Assembly: GCF_022538055.1 (NCBI RefSeq)
Contig: NZ_JAKZAM010000006.1
Span: 124,001 to 188,000 of the forward strand
Length of the DNA stretch: 64,000 nt
Reading direction: 5' to 3'
DNA from: Cognataquiflexum nitidum
GTDB lineage: Bacteria > Bacteroidota > Bacteroidia > Cytophagales > Cyclobacteriaceae
Shown: piece after piece, positions 8,543 through 17,417 of the stretch
How the letters are laid out: each line of letters begins with the position of its first letter
Position numbering within the stretch: the first letter of the stretch is position 1
Translations under genes and position numbers: made by a program
Notes under the pieces: model-generated
Databases searched by the model: none
Seen by the model: the letters and a program-made list of their open reading frames with translations, nothing else
What the model was told of the DNA's origin: nothing

Positions 8543-10303
8543 ATGGTTATACTAGGCCTTAATTACTATTTTCATGATTCTACTGCCTGCATAGTAGTAG
8601 ATGGAAAACTTGTCGCTGCTATTGAGGAAGAGCGACTTAATCGTGACAAACATACCAAACTTTTTCCTGAACTGGCCATTGCCCGTTGTTTAGAAATTGC
8701 TAATCTGAAGTACAAAGACATTGACCACGTTGCAGTATCCATCAAGCCTAGCCATAATCTAGGTAAAAAATTACTGTATGGTGTTACAAATTTCAAGACA
8801 ATCCGGCATTTTGTTAGCCACGAATTTGTGCATTCCTACAGAAAACAAAAAGGATTTTGGAAATGGTATAAAGGCATATTTGGCTCAAAAAACATGGGCC
8901 CTAGGGTACATTTCATTCCCCACCATTTTAGCCATGCACCAGGTTCGTTCTTTGTTTCACCTTACGAGTCAGCAGCCCTGTTGGGTATCGACGGATCGGG
9001 TGAATGGGCAACAACCTGGCTTGGAAAAGGAGAGGGCAACAAAGTCGAAGCCTTCGGTGAAAGTTTTTTCCCTCATTCATTGGGTTCATTTTACGAAGCT
9101 GTGACACAGTTTTGTGGTTTTAAGACCAATTATGATGAAGGCAAAACTATGGGTCTCGCTCCAATGGGCAATCCTGAAGTATTCAAAAAGGAAGTTGAAA
9201 AGATTGTCTCAATTGACAAAGAGGGTAGAGTAAAGTTGGATTTGAGTTATTTCAACTTCCAAAACATGCAGTACAATCCAATGACTTTTTCGCACCTCTC
9301 TCCGAAGTTCACCCAAGTCTTTGGAACGCCAAGAAGGCCGGGTGAGGAATTCCAAAAACACCATATGGATGTGGCAGCTGCCTTTCAAAGGGTGTTGGAA
9401 GACCGGGTCTTAGAAATATGTGAGATTCTCCACCAAAAAACCAATGCCAAATATTTGGTAATTTCAGGGGGAGTTTCTCTAAACAGTGTCATGAACGGCC
9501 GGATCGTCCGTGAAAGTAAATTCAAGGATGTCTATGTCATGCCGGCAGCAGGAGATAATGGAACTGCCATCGGGGCAGCTTATTACCTTTACAATGGGAT
9601 ACTTGAAAATAAAAGAAATTTTGTGCACCTCAACCCTTATGTGGGTACAAGCTATTCCAATGAGGAAATTGAGAAAATCCTCAAAGGCTGTAAACTTACT
9701 TATTCCGAGCATGATGATATCTGTGAGGTTGCTGCAACTTTGCTAGAAAGTGGAAAAATAATCGGTTGGTTTCAAGGTCCCATGGAAATCGGTCCACGGG
9801 CCTTGGGAAGCAGAAGCATTCTTGCCAATCCGGCGTTTCCTGATATGAAAGCCAAAATCAATTCTGAAATCAAATACAGAGAAGCATATAGGCCATTTGC
9901 TCCTTCTGCAATCGTAGAAGCTAAGGATATGTTTTTCGACTTAGAAGTAGAGGCACCCTTTATGCTTAAAGTTTGTAATGTCCTCAAAGACAAACAAAGT
10001 GTCATCCCATCGGTCACCCACGTTGATGGAAGTGCTAGATTACAGACCGTCAGAAAAGAGCTTCATCCACGATATTATGATGTCATCAAAAAGCTTGGGG
10101 AAAAAACAGGAGTGCCTGTGGTACTGAATACAAGCTTCAATATCCAAGGTGAACCGGTAGTGGAATCGCCAAAAGATGCCATTAGGTGTTTTTATTCCAC
10201 GGGACTTGATGCATTGGTGATCGGCAATTTTGTTTTATGGAAGAAAACAGTCGACTATACTGTAACCTCCTCCAAAATAGAAATGAGCGAGGCCTATAAA
10301 TAA
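8543..10303 (+). CDS. Carbamoyltransferase (NodU/CmcH family)
   Basis: A 586-residue O-carbamoyltransferase. These enzymes use carbamoyl phosphate and ATP to carbamoylate a hydroxyl on a sugar, antibiotic or other metabolite. The N-terminal Kae1/YrdC-like part begins ILGLNYYFHDSTACIV and has the metal motif HHFSHAPGSFF and the ATP loop LLGIDGSGEWATTW. The C-terminal domain has WFQGPMEIGPRALGSRSILA and NTSFNIQGEPVVESP. The length is typical. It stands alone, ending at a strong terminator, so the acceptor cannot be inferred; surface-glycan or secondary-metabolite decoration is the usual role. Confidence 0.92.
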   Translation: MVILGLNYYFHDSTACIVVDGKLVAAIEEERLNRDKHTKLFPELAIARCLEIANLKYKDIDHVAVSIKPSHNLGKKLLYGVTNFKTIRHFVSHEFVHSYRKQKGFWKWYKGIFGSKNMGPRVHFIPHHFSHAPGSFFVSPYESAALLGIDGSGEWATTWLGKGEGNKVEAFGESFFPHSLGSFYEAVTQFCGFKTNYDEGKTMGLAPMGNPEVFKKEVEKIVSIDKEGRVKLDLSYFNFQNMQYNPMTFSHLSPKFTQVFGTPRRPGEEFQKHHMDVAAAFQRVLEDRVLEICEILHQKTNAKYLVISGGVSLNSVMNGRIVRESKFKDVYVMPAAGDNGTAIGAAYYLYNGILENKRNFVHLNPYVGTSYSNEEIEKILKGCKLTYSEHDDICEVAATLLESGKIIGWFQGPMEIGPRALGSRSILANPAFPDMKAKINSEIKYREAYRPFAPSAIVEAKDMFFDLEVEAPFMLKVCNVLKDKQSVIPSVTHVDGSARLQTVRKELHPRYYDVIKKLGEKTGVPVVLNTSFNIQGEPVVESPKDAIRCFYSTGLDALVIGNFVLWKKTVDYTVTSSKIEMSEAYK

Positions 10304-10321
10304 CAGGTTAGTTTCATGCAC

Positions 10322-10366
10322 AAATCCGTAGGAAAGCAATTTCCTACGGATTTGTTTTTATTTTTA
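10322..10366 (+). terminator. Intrinsic terminator after the carbamoyltransferase
   Basis: Perfect 14-bp stem AAATCCGTAGGAAA/TTTCCTACGGATTT with GCAA tetraloop, followed by GTTTTTATTTTT. It ends just 5 bases before the next ATG, so it may also insulate or attenuate the following operon. Confidence 0.92.
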
Positions 10367-10370
10367 GGGC

Positions 10371-10655
10371 ATGGGAGAAAAAAAATGCCCCAATTGTAGC
10401 AAGTGGTCTTCTTGGTCCACCGATATTCATGAAACATGTGAACACTGCGGTGCATCTCTAGGTGGTAAAGACCTTGAATACCATCTCATCAGGGAAAAAG
10501 AAAACAAGGCAAACCATGAAAAGTGGATTTTCTATATCAAGGAAACAGACAGTTCCTTTGTCAGAAATTCAAAAATCGTGGGCAACTTTTTCTACACCAT
10601 TTATATGGCTATCATCACTTTTTTGGTTTGGCTAATTGCTATGATGCCGGGGTAA
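10371..10655 (+). CDS. Small zinc-ribbon membrane protein
   Basis: A 94-residue protein with an N-terminal zinc ribbon, CPNC (6-9) and CEHC (24-27). A charged linker and one C-terminal membrane helix (FFYTIYMAIITFLVWLIAMMP) follow. I do not know the family function; such proteins often anchor or sense at the membrane. Its stop overlaps the next start (TAATG), giving translational coupling to the membrane protein and prmC. Confidence 0.75.
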   Translation: MGEKKCPNCSKWSSWSTDIHETCEHCGASLGGKDLEYHLIREKENKANHEKWIFYIKETDSSFVRNSKIVGNFFYTIYMAIITFLVWLIAMMPG

Positions 10656-11020
10656 TGGCTGTTTTCAGGAATCCATTTTTCTACATTCCCTGTATTGTTT
10701 TTTGGATCAACCAATACCTGGAAAAAGTGCAGAATATTTTCATACCCTTTGTTCATGCTTATTTGGATGACTTGATGGCTATTCCTGTTGTCCTGGGAAT
10801 CAGCCTTCAGGTTTTCAGATGGATCCATCCTTTGAAAGACACCTTTATATTTACCAAAACTCAAGTGGCCATGGGTTTGGTTTACTTCTCGTTTTTGTTT
10901 GAATTTGTCCTTCCAAAATGGTCGGATAGGTATACAGCAGATATTCTGGATGTGGCTTGCTATGGTGTAGGTGCGCTGATTTTTTATAGTTTTATAAATA
11001 TAAGCGAAGAGAAAATATGA
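10655..11020 (+). CDS. Hypothetical membrane protein, VanZ-like
   Basis: A 121-residue protein with about four hydrophobic segments: IPCIVFWINQYL; VVLGISLQVF; VAMGLVYFSFLFEFVL; and ILDVACYGVGALIFYSF. The last, following WSDRYTADILD, resembles the C-terminal signature of VanZ-like proteins, but the protein is short and I treat that as weak. I use ATG 10655, which overlaps the previous stop, rather than a longer start inside the zinc-ribbon gene. It overlaps prmC by 4 bases (ATGA). Confidence 0.65.
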   Translation: MAVFRNPFFYIPCIVFWINQYLEKVQNIFIPFVHAYLDDLMAIPVVLGISLQVFRWIHPLKDTFIFTKTQVAMGLVYFSFLFEFVLPKWSDRYTADILDVACYGVGALIFYSFINISEEKI

Positions 11021-11874
11021 CAACCCTTCAAGGACTTTTTCAGGATTATTCCCTTAGACTCCAAGAGCTCTATCCCAAACAGGAAGCCAAGAGCCTTGTT
11101 CTTTGGCTTTTTGAAGCATATCTGGGAAAGAAAAGAATGGATATCCTGAAGAATGAAATACTAGAGTCATTGCCCTCCGGATTGACCCTTGCCATGGAAA
11201 ACCTGATGGTGGGAATGCCTATTCAGTATATCCTTGGCAAAGCTCCTTTTTACGGAAGGGAATTTGAGGTTTCACCGGCAGTGTTGATTCCGAGAAATGA
11301 GACGGAAGAACTTGTCCACCTGATTATCAAAGAAAACCCAAAACCGGGATTGAAAATCCTGGATATTGGAACCGGTTCGGGATGTATCCCGATTACGTTG
11401 GATCTGGAATTGAAAAGTTCTACAGTATACGCGCTTGATATCAGCGGGGAAGCGCTGGCTATTGCCTCTCAAAATGCCGAACAGTTGCAGTCTCGGGTAG
11501 AATTTGTTCACTTGGATATACTAACGGAAGAACTTCCTTTTCAAGATCTTGACATCATCGTCAGCAATCCCCCTTATGTCCGGTATTCCGAAAAGGCACT
11601 GATGCATACCAATGTATTGGACCACGAACCCCATTTGGCCTTGTTTGTCTATGACGAAGATCCTTTGCTTTTCTATAGGGTAATCAGCCAAAAAGCGAAA
11701 ATTTCACTTAAACCCAATGGAGTGCTATATTTTGAAATCAATGAGGCGTTTGCAAAAGAGACCAAAGAACTGATGGAAGATTTGGGATTTGGGGAAGTTA
11801 CAATTTTCGAAGACCTAAATGGAAAAGAAAGGATGATCAGGGGCGTGAAAGGAAAAGGTATTGATCGTCAATGA
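11017..11874 (+). CDS. prmC: Peptide chain release factor N5-glutamine methyltransferase
   Basis: A 285-residue PrmC/HemK: it methylates the Gln of the GGQ motif of release factors RF1/RF2 with SAM, raising termination efficiency. A helical N-terminal domain (~1-85) with PIQYILGKAPFYGREF is followed by the Rossmann methyltransferase. The latter has LDIGTGSGCIPI for the SAM loop and the catalytic SNPPYVRY. Length and motif order are typical. It is the last gene of a three-gene overlapping set with two small membrane proteins. Confidence 0.95.
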   Translation: MTTLQGLFQDYSLRLQELYPKQEAKSLVLWLFEAYLGKKRMDILKNEILESLPSGLTLAMENLMVGMPIQYILGKAPFYGREFEVSPAVLIPRNETEELVHLIIKENPKPGLKILDIGTGSGCIPITLDLELKSSTVYALDISGEALAIASQNAEQLQSRVEFVHLDILTEELPFQDLDIIVSNPPYVRYSEKALMHTNVLDHEPHLALFVYDEDPLLFYRVISQKAKISLKPNGVLYFEINEAFAKETKELMEDLGFGEVTIFEDLNGKERMIRGVKGKGIDRQ

Positions 11875-11934
11875 GTTTAGTAAATTTTGAAGTTTGCAGT
11901 GATCAGTTTCCTTAATTCAGCGATTGGTAAAAAA

Positions 11935-12549
11935 TCAGGCATTCATAAATTCTCCGATCCAAAAAATTCCTTTTCCTTTGATGATGGTCGTCCCTTCTTG
12001 TACTTCGATAAAAGTAGCATGTTTGACCTGAACGATCTCATTTCCCTCAGGGGTTTGCACTTCCAATAATGTCCCTTCGGGAGCGTGAAGTTGTAGGGAA
12101 GTGTCAAGAAACCATTTTTTGAACTGTCCATTTTTGATTGGAAAATAGCGGATGGGACCATCCCATACCACGATATCCAAAAACTCCAACATCGGTTCAA
12201 GTTCAAATACCCTCAAATGGTCAAGGCCAATAATATTCACCGCGCCATGTTTGGAAGCGATCAGGTATTGAAGTCCTTCATCGAGGAATTTGCCACCTTG
12301 GACACCCAAAAACTTCACAGGATATTGCTCTTCGAGAAGGTGGTAGTGGCTTTGTTGAAAATCCATTTCTGCAAGGATCAAATCAATCTTGATACCCCAA
12401 GAAATAACGAGAGGAACTGCTTCCTGCGCAACCAAAAGCGTGGGAACCCATTCCAACAAAGGTGCAATCTGCTCAAAACTGATTCCGGCAGTATCCAAAA
12501 TCAGCAAAGCCGGCTCTTGTTGTTCTTTGACAAAATGGTGTGAGGACAT
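11935..12549 (-). CDS. Divergent thiamine pyrophosphokinase-like protein
   Basis: A 204-residue protein with the layout of thiamine pyrophosphokinases: an alpha/beta N-terminal part with VAQEAVPLVISWGIKIDLILAE, equivalent to the family's GIKPD-type motif. A beta-rich C-terminal domain follows, ending TIIKGKGIFWIGEF. Several acidic residues usually seen in the catalytic pocket (the GDFDS motif) are altered to AEMDF, so activity may have changed. It lies downstream of oxyR on the same strand, ~70 bases apart; a shared transcript is possible. Confidence 0.6.
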   Translation of the reverse strand: MSSHHFVKEQQEPALLILDTAGISFEQIAPLLEWVPTLLVAQEAVPLVISWGIKIDLILAEMDFQQSHYHLLEEQYPVKFLGVQGGKFLDEGLQYLIASKHGAVNIIGLDHLRVFELEPMLEFLDIVVWDGPIRYFPIKNGQFKKWFLDTSLQLHAPEGTLLEVQTPEGNEIVQVKHATFIEVQEGTTIIKGKGIFWIGEFMNA

Positions 12550-12618
12550 AGGCGATTGGAAAATTGGAAGACTGGAAAATTACAAAATTATTGTCCTTGC
12601 CGAGGAAAAAATTGCCTA

Positions 12619-13551
12619 TTATTTAAACCGCACTACTTTTCCATGGGCTTTGGAAGTCATTTCTTGGGGAATGGCAGCGGAGATTTCATGATAGAGCAAT
12701 TCTACCAATTTCTTTTTCAGAAAGCTTCGAGTCAACACAATGCTCACTTCCCTGACCGGAGTCTCGTCACTGAAGGACTTCAGCCGGGATTTTTCCTCGT
12801 CGTTTAGAGAAGCAGTAGACAACTCGGGGAGTAGCGTGATACCGGTATATTGGTTGACCATATTTTTCAGCCCTTCGAGAGAACCGCTTTCATAATGGAA
12901 ATTCATCCGCTCAAATTTGGTCTGAGTACACAGATTCAGCACCTGATCTCTGAAACAATGTCCCTGCTGCAACATCCACATGTCATCTGTTTCGAGGTCT
13001 TTGATCAAAAGTTTTTCTTTGGACAGCAAAGGATGTCCTTTTGACAGGTAGGCAAAAAACTTCTCATAAAACATGGGTTTTTCCACAATGCCACTTTCAT
13101 CCAAAGGCGTCGCCACTATCCCAAGGTCAAGTTCATCATTTTTCAGTTTTTTGATAATCTCTTCCGTCACCGTTTCCTCCACCTGCAGTTTGACATGGGG
13201 ATATTTTTCGAGAAATGAACGTATAAATCGGTGCAAGAGGTATGGCGCTAAAGTGGGAATTATCCCCAATTTGATCACCCCACTGATGTCCCCTTTGAGT
13301 TGGGAAACAAGCTCAAATATTCCTTTACTTTCTGATACTACACGCTTTGCCTGTTCTATGATTTGGGTTCCTATTTCGGTAGGAATCACGGGCATTTTAG
13401 AACGGTCAAACAAGATTACTTCCAATTCCTTTTCCAATTTACTTACCTGTGCGCTTAGCGTAGGTTGGGTCACAAAGCAAGACTCCGCAGCATGTCCAAA
13501 ATGCCTGTGCTTGTCCACTGCAATGATATATTCAAGTTGTTGGATAGTCAT
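12619..13551 (-). CDS. oxyR: Peroxide-sensing LysR-type regulator OxyR
   Basis: A 310-residue LysR regulator starting MTIQQLEYIIAVDKHRHFGHAA; the longer upstream start only adds an unlikely extension. The helix-turn-helix is AESCFVTQPTLSAQVSKLE. The C-terminal sensor domain carries QQGHCFRDQVLNLC, which puts cysteines at residues 199 and 208, the same numbers as the redox pair of E. coli OxyR. It should therefore activate peroxide defences when H2O2 oxidises the pair. It is transcribed divergently from the ferric-iron ABC importer over a 135-base gap, a plausible regulatory link between oxidative stress and iron. Confidence 0.93.
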   Translation of the reverse strand: MTIQQLEYIIAVDKHRHFGHAAESCFVTQPTLSAQVSKLEKELEVILFDRSKMPVIPTEIGTQIIEQAKRVVSESKGIFELVSQLKGDISGVIKLGIIPTLAPYLLHRFIRSFLEKYPHVKLQVEETVTEEIIKKLKNDELDLGIVATPLDESGIVEKPMFYEKFFAYLSKGHPLLSKEKLLIKDLETDDMWMLQQGHCFRDQVLNLCTQTKFERMNFHYESGSLEGLKNMVNQYTGITLLPELSTASLNDEEKSRLKSFSDETPVREVSIVLTRSFLKKKLVELLYHEISAAIPQEMTSKAHGKVVRFK

Positions 13552-13636
13552 AAGTATTGTGAATTTGAGGTAATTAAAGAATCTATAAATGGCATTTCTT
13601 GTTCGGAACAAATATAAAATTCTTTTTCTTTTTATT

Positions 13637-13644
13637 TAGATTTG
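13637..13644 (+). promoter_or_regulatory. Possible Bacteroidota -7 promoter box (TAGATTTG)
   Basis: TAGATTTG matches the TAnnTTTG -7 consensus of Bacteroidota sigma factors and sits 43 bases before the iron-binding protein start. I do not see a clear -33 TTTG, so this is tentative. Confidence 0.35.
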
Positions 13645-13686
13645 ATTTAAATAATGATTATTTTTGACCCACTAATTCAAAAAAAC

Positions 13687-14724
13687 ATGTTAAAAAACAT
13701 CATCAAATCGACTTTAATAGCCTCTGTTGGGGCAATTCTATTCTCCTGTGGTGGTACTACAGAACAAAAAGAGGAGGTGGTTAATGTCTACACCCACAGA
13801 CATTATGAAGCCGACCAACAACTTTTTGACAAATTTACCGAGCAGACCGGCATCAAAGTGAATGTAGTATCCGCCTCCGCTGATGAGCTTATCCAAAAAC
13901 TTGAATTGGAAGGCGCGAATTCACCCGCTGATGTGTTGATTACCGTAGATGCAGGACGTCTTCATAGGGCTGAAAGCAAGGGCTTGTTTCAAGCTGTCAG
14001 TTCTGAAACTTTGGATACAAACATTCCTGCAAAATTCAGAGACCCTGAAGGATTTTGGTTTGGACTGACTTACAGGGCGAGAATATTTGCTTACAGCACC
14101 GAAAGGGTAAAACCCGAAGAACTGAGCACCTATGAAGCCTTGACTGAACCTCAGTGGAAAGGAAGAATATTGACCCGCTCTTCAGAAAATATCTACAACC
14201 AATCCTTGATGGCATCTGTGATAGCGCAGCATGGCAAAGAAGGTGCTGAAAAATGGGCTGCAGATCTCTTGGCCAACATGGCAAGGGTTCCCAAAGGAAG
14301 TGACCGTGATCAAGTGAAGGCTGTTGCGGCAGGTGAAGGTGATGTGGCCATTGTGAATACCTACTATATAGGCATTATGCTCAATGACGAAAATGAAGAA
14401 GAAAGAAAAGCAGCAGAGAAAATAGCCATTTTCTTCCCTAACCAAAATGACCGTGGCACGCATATCAATATCTCCGGTGCCGGCGTAACCAAACATGCAC
14501 CTAATAAAGACAATGCCATCAAGTTGATCGAATTCCTTTCTGCAGCAGAAGCACAGGGAATGTTGGCCAACATCAATTTTGAATATCCTGTCAACCCAAA
14601 TGTTGAACTGTCTGACTTGCTCAAAAAGTGGGGGACATTCAAAGCAGATGAGGTAAATCTTTCTGTGTTGGGTGACAACAACAGTGATGCAGTCGTCATA
14701 TTTGACAAAGTAGGTTGGAAATAA
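13687..14724 (+). CDS. Ferric-iron ABC transporter substrate-binding lipoprotein (FutA/FbpA family)
   Basis: A 345-residue periplasmic binding protein, chosen to start at MLKNIIKSTLIASVG, with lipobox ILFSC (Cys21). The mature part begins VVNVYTHRHYEADQQLF, as in Fe(III)-binding FbpA/FutA proteins. It has the tyrosine pair in VNTYYIGIM that ligates ferric iron in the family. The permease and ATPase follow directly. It delivers Fe(III) to the inner-membrane permease; ferric rather than another cargo is inferred from the family and the YY motif. Confidence 0.9.
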   Translation: MLKNIIKSTLIASVGAILFSCGGTTEQKEEVVNVYTHRHYEADQQLFDKFTEQTGIKVNVVSASADELIQKLELEGANSPADVLITVDAGRLHRAESKGLFQAVSSETLDTNIPAKFRDPEGFWFGLTYRARIFAYSTERVKPEELSTYEALTEPQWKGRILTRSSENIYNQSLMASVIAQHGKEGAEKWAADLLANMARVPKGSDRDQVKAVAAGEGDVAIVNTYYIGIMLNDENEEERKAAEKIAIFFPNQNDRGTHINISGAGVTKHAPNKDNAIKLIEFLSAAEAQGMLANINFEYPVNPNVELSDLLKKWGTFKADEVNLSVLGDNNSDAVVIFDKVGWK

Positions 14725-14733
14725 GCTGAAGTA

Positions 14734-16383
14734 TTGGATATCCTAAAACGTAATTATTATTGGTGGAATAAGTGGACCGGCTACTCGTTGCTGATATTGC
14801 TTCTAGTGGTCACTCCTCTGTTTACCATATTTATCAAACTATTTGATAGCCCGGGAGGGAGTTGGCAACATATTGCCAACAACCTCCTTTTTGGCTATTT
14901 CCAAAACACTGTTTTTCTCCTCTTAGGTGTAGCATTCTTTACTTTTTTGATTGGAGTCAGTACTGCTTGGTTGGTTTCCAATTATGAATTTCCCGGAAGA
15001 AAATACTTTGAGTGGCTGTTAATCTTGCCATTGGGCTTTCCGGGATACATCATGGCGTATACCTATGTGGGAATCTTTGATTACACCGGTCCCGTTCAGG
15101 TATTTTTGAGGAATAATTTTGATATCAATTTCCAGGGAAGTGTGATAGACCTGATGAATCTTCCCGGAGCGATCTTCATTCTCTCCATCACTTTGTATCC
15201 ATATGTTTTTTTGATTTCGCGGGCTTCCTTTTTGCAGCAATCCAAAACCATGCAAGAGGCTTCATTTCTCTTGGGAGCCAATAGGCTAAAGACCTTCTTC
15301 AAAGTCGCATTGCCAATGGCGAGGCCGGCGATCGTGGCAGGCATTGCTTTGGCATCAATGGAAGTCCTCAATGATTACGGGACAGTCAAATATTTTGGTG
15401 TCAATACTTTTACTACCGGGATTTTCCGGGCTTGGTTTTCGATGGGTGATGTCACAACGGCGATTTATCTCGCTGCGATATTGATGGTTTTTGTGTTTCT
15501 GATCCTCTACTTGGAATCCCGCCAAAGAGGAAACAGGCAATTTGCCGCTGTCACCGGGCTCCACAAACCTACTGCCCGGCTCATTCCAAGTCTTGGTAAA
15601 AAAATACTTTATACAGGAATCTGTACCTTTATTTTCTTGCTCAGTTTTCTCTTTCCCTTTTTTCAGCTTCTCCATTGGGTGAGTTTGACCTACCACAAAG
15701 TGGTGAATCAGGATTTCTTTCTGCTTATCTACCGCAGTTTTGGGTTGGCCGCTGTCAGTGGCTTGGTGATTGTATTCCTTGCGGTGGTTTTGCTATATGC
15801 ACTCAGACTGAGTCCATTCCAATGGGTGAAAAACATCACCAAAATTTCAACTTTGGGTTATGCCATTCCCGGTGCCGTGATTGCTGTGGGGGTGATGATT
15901 CCTTTTCTTGCCCTTGACAAATGGATCTATGGAACATTGTTTTCCTCCACAGCAGGATTGCTTTTTTCGGGTACGCTTTTCACCTTGGTTTTTGCCTATA
16001 TCGTACGGTTCATGGCGGTAGGTTACAATCCGGTAGAAGCTGGATTTCAAAAAATCGGCATCCATGTCAATGAAGCTAGCAGGTTGCTAGGTGTCCGAAG
16101 TACCAAGACACTTTGGAAAATCGACCTTCCCCTGATCAAAACAAGTCTTGTTTCGGGAGTATTGCTTGTCTTTGTGGATGTATTAAAAGAATTACCCTTA
16201 ACTTTGATTTTGCGCCCTTTCAACTTTCAGACTTTGGCCACCAAAACTTTTGACATGGCCACCAATGAAATGATTGCTGAATCATCCAATGCCGCCCTGA
16301 TCATCATTTTGACCGGAATCATTCCTATCATTTTGCTCAACAGGATGATCATGAAAAGAGGAAAAAAAGAAAATCTCCCATGA
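14734..16383 (+). CDS. Ferric-iron ABC transporter permease (fused, FbpB-like)
   Basis: A 549-residue permease with two homologous halves, each carrying a binding-protein-dependent transport EAA loop: QEASFLLGANRLKTFFKVALP in the first half and NEASRLLGVRSTKTLWKIDLP in the second. About twelve hydrophobic helices. The only in-frame start near the binding-protein stop is TTG at 14734; an in-frame TAA lies just upstream and no ATG occurs until deep in the domain. A TTG start is therefore very likely. The ATPase gene overlaps its end by 4 bases (ATGA). Confidence 0.9.
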   Translation: MDILKRNYYWWNKWTGYSLLILLLVVTPLFTIFIKLFDSPGGSWQHIANNLLFGYFQNTVFLLLGVAFFTFLIGVSTAWLVSNYEFPGRKYFEWLLILPLGFPGYIMAYTYVGIFDYTGPVQVFLRNNFDINFQGSVIDLMNLPGAIFILSITLYPYVFLISRASFLQQSKTMQEASFLLGANRLKTFFKVALPMARPAIVAGIALASMEVLNDYGTVKYFGVNTFTTGIFRAWFSMGDVTTAIYLAAILMVFVFLILYLESRQRGNRQFAAVTGLHKPTARLIPSLGKKILYTGICTFIFLLSFLFPFFQLLHWVSLTYHKVVNQDFFLLIYRSFGLAAVSGLVIVFLAVVLLYALRLSPFQWVKNITKISTLGYAIPGAVIAVGVMIPFLALDKWIYGTLFSSTAGLLFSGTLFTLVFAYIVRFMAVGYNPVEAGFQKIGIHVNEASRLLGVRSTKTLWKIDLPLIKTSLVSGVLLVFVDVLKELPLTLILRPFNFQTLATKTFDMATNEMIAESSNAALIIILTGIIPIILLNRMIMKRGKKENLP

Positions 16384-17417
16384 CAATTTTATCACTCCAA
16401 AAAATCAATAAAAAATACAGTCAAGCAAAGGAATTTGCAGTGAATGATATTTCCTTTGATGTTATAGAAGGAGAGATTTTGGCATTGGTGGGAGAAAGCG
16501 GTTCCGGCAAAACCACGCTTCTGCGGCTGATTGCAGGCCTGGAACATCCGGATTCCGGCTCCATTTCCCTCTCCGGTCAGGTGATTGTTGAAGGCAGAAA
16601 ATCTGTTCCTGCCCATGAAAGGCAGGTTGGAATGGTTTTTCAGGACTATGCACTTTTTCCACATTTGACCATTTTGGACAATGTGAAATTTGGCATCAAA
16701 AAAACCATGGGCGATCCAATGCAAATTGCCAAAAAAACTTTGGAATTGGTGGGGCTAAACGAAGATGTCAATAAATATCCACACCAACTTTCTGGTGGAC
16801 AACAGCAGCGGGTGGCCTTGGCGAGGGCCATTGCACCCAATCCAAAAATCCTGCTGATGGATGAACCCTTTAGCAATTTAGACGCTTTGCTCAAAGATCA
16901 GGTAAGGGAAGAAATCCGTCAAATCATCAAAAAAACAGGAATCACGGCTATTTTTGTCACCCACGACACCAAGGACGCCTTGTCCACAGCAGACCGTATC
17001 GCCATCTTGCACAAAGGTTATTTGCAGCAGATAGATATTCCCAAGGAACTCTATGAAAATCCTGTAAATCCTTATGTCGCCAATTTTTTCGGCAAAAGAA
17101 ATGACCTCCTCGCCACACCTTCGGGGGAAGGATTCTATACTTCCTTTGGGTTTATCACGGATCCTGAAGCGAAAAAACACAAGCATCCAGTCAGTCTAAT
17201 ATTCAGACCCGAGCATGCTGAAGTGGTCCAAAGACCCGGTCAGCAACTGAGCGGAAAAATCGTCAAGACCTCCTATTTTGGAAGTCATCAGATGGTCAAA
17301 ATCGAAGATGAAGAAGGGAAGCAGGTTATCATCCGAACCAATCCGGGACGGAATTTTGAAGGAATTGAGCAGGCTTTTTTTTATTTGTGGAAATATGATG
17401 TGGAGGAGGCTTTTTAA
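16380..17417 (+). CDS. Ferric-iron ABC transporter ATP-binding protein (FbpC-like)
   Basis: A 345-residue ABC ATPase. Walker A is GESGSGKTT (~residues 37-45), Q-loop VFQDYALFPHL, signature LSGGQQQRVALARA, Walker B ILLMDEPFSNLDAL, and switch His in FVTHDTKDAL. The C-terminal ~110 residues form a TOBE-type regulatory domain (SLIFRPEHAEVV). It energises the fused permease upstream, overlapping it by ATGA. Its stop overlaps the stop of the convergent sugar transporter gene. Confidence 0.93.
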   Translation: MTILSLQKINKKYSQAKEFAVNDISFDVIEGEILALVGESGSGKTTLLRLIAGLEHPDSGSISLSGQVIVEGRKSVPAHERQVGMVFQDYALFPHLTILDNVKFGIKKTMGDPMQIAKKTLELVGLNEDVNKYPHQLSGGQQQRVALARAIAPNPKILLMDEPFSNLDALLKDQVREEIRQIIKKTGITAIFVTHDTKDALSTADRIAILHKGYLQQIDIPKELYENPVNPYVANFFGKRNDLLATPSGEGFYTSFGFITDPEAKKHKHPVSLIFRPEHAEVVQRPGQQLSGKIVKTSYFGSHQMVKIEDEEGKQVIIRTNPGRNFEGIEQAFFYLWKYDVEEAF

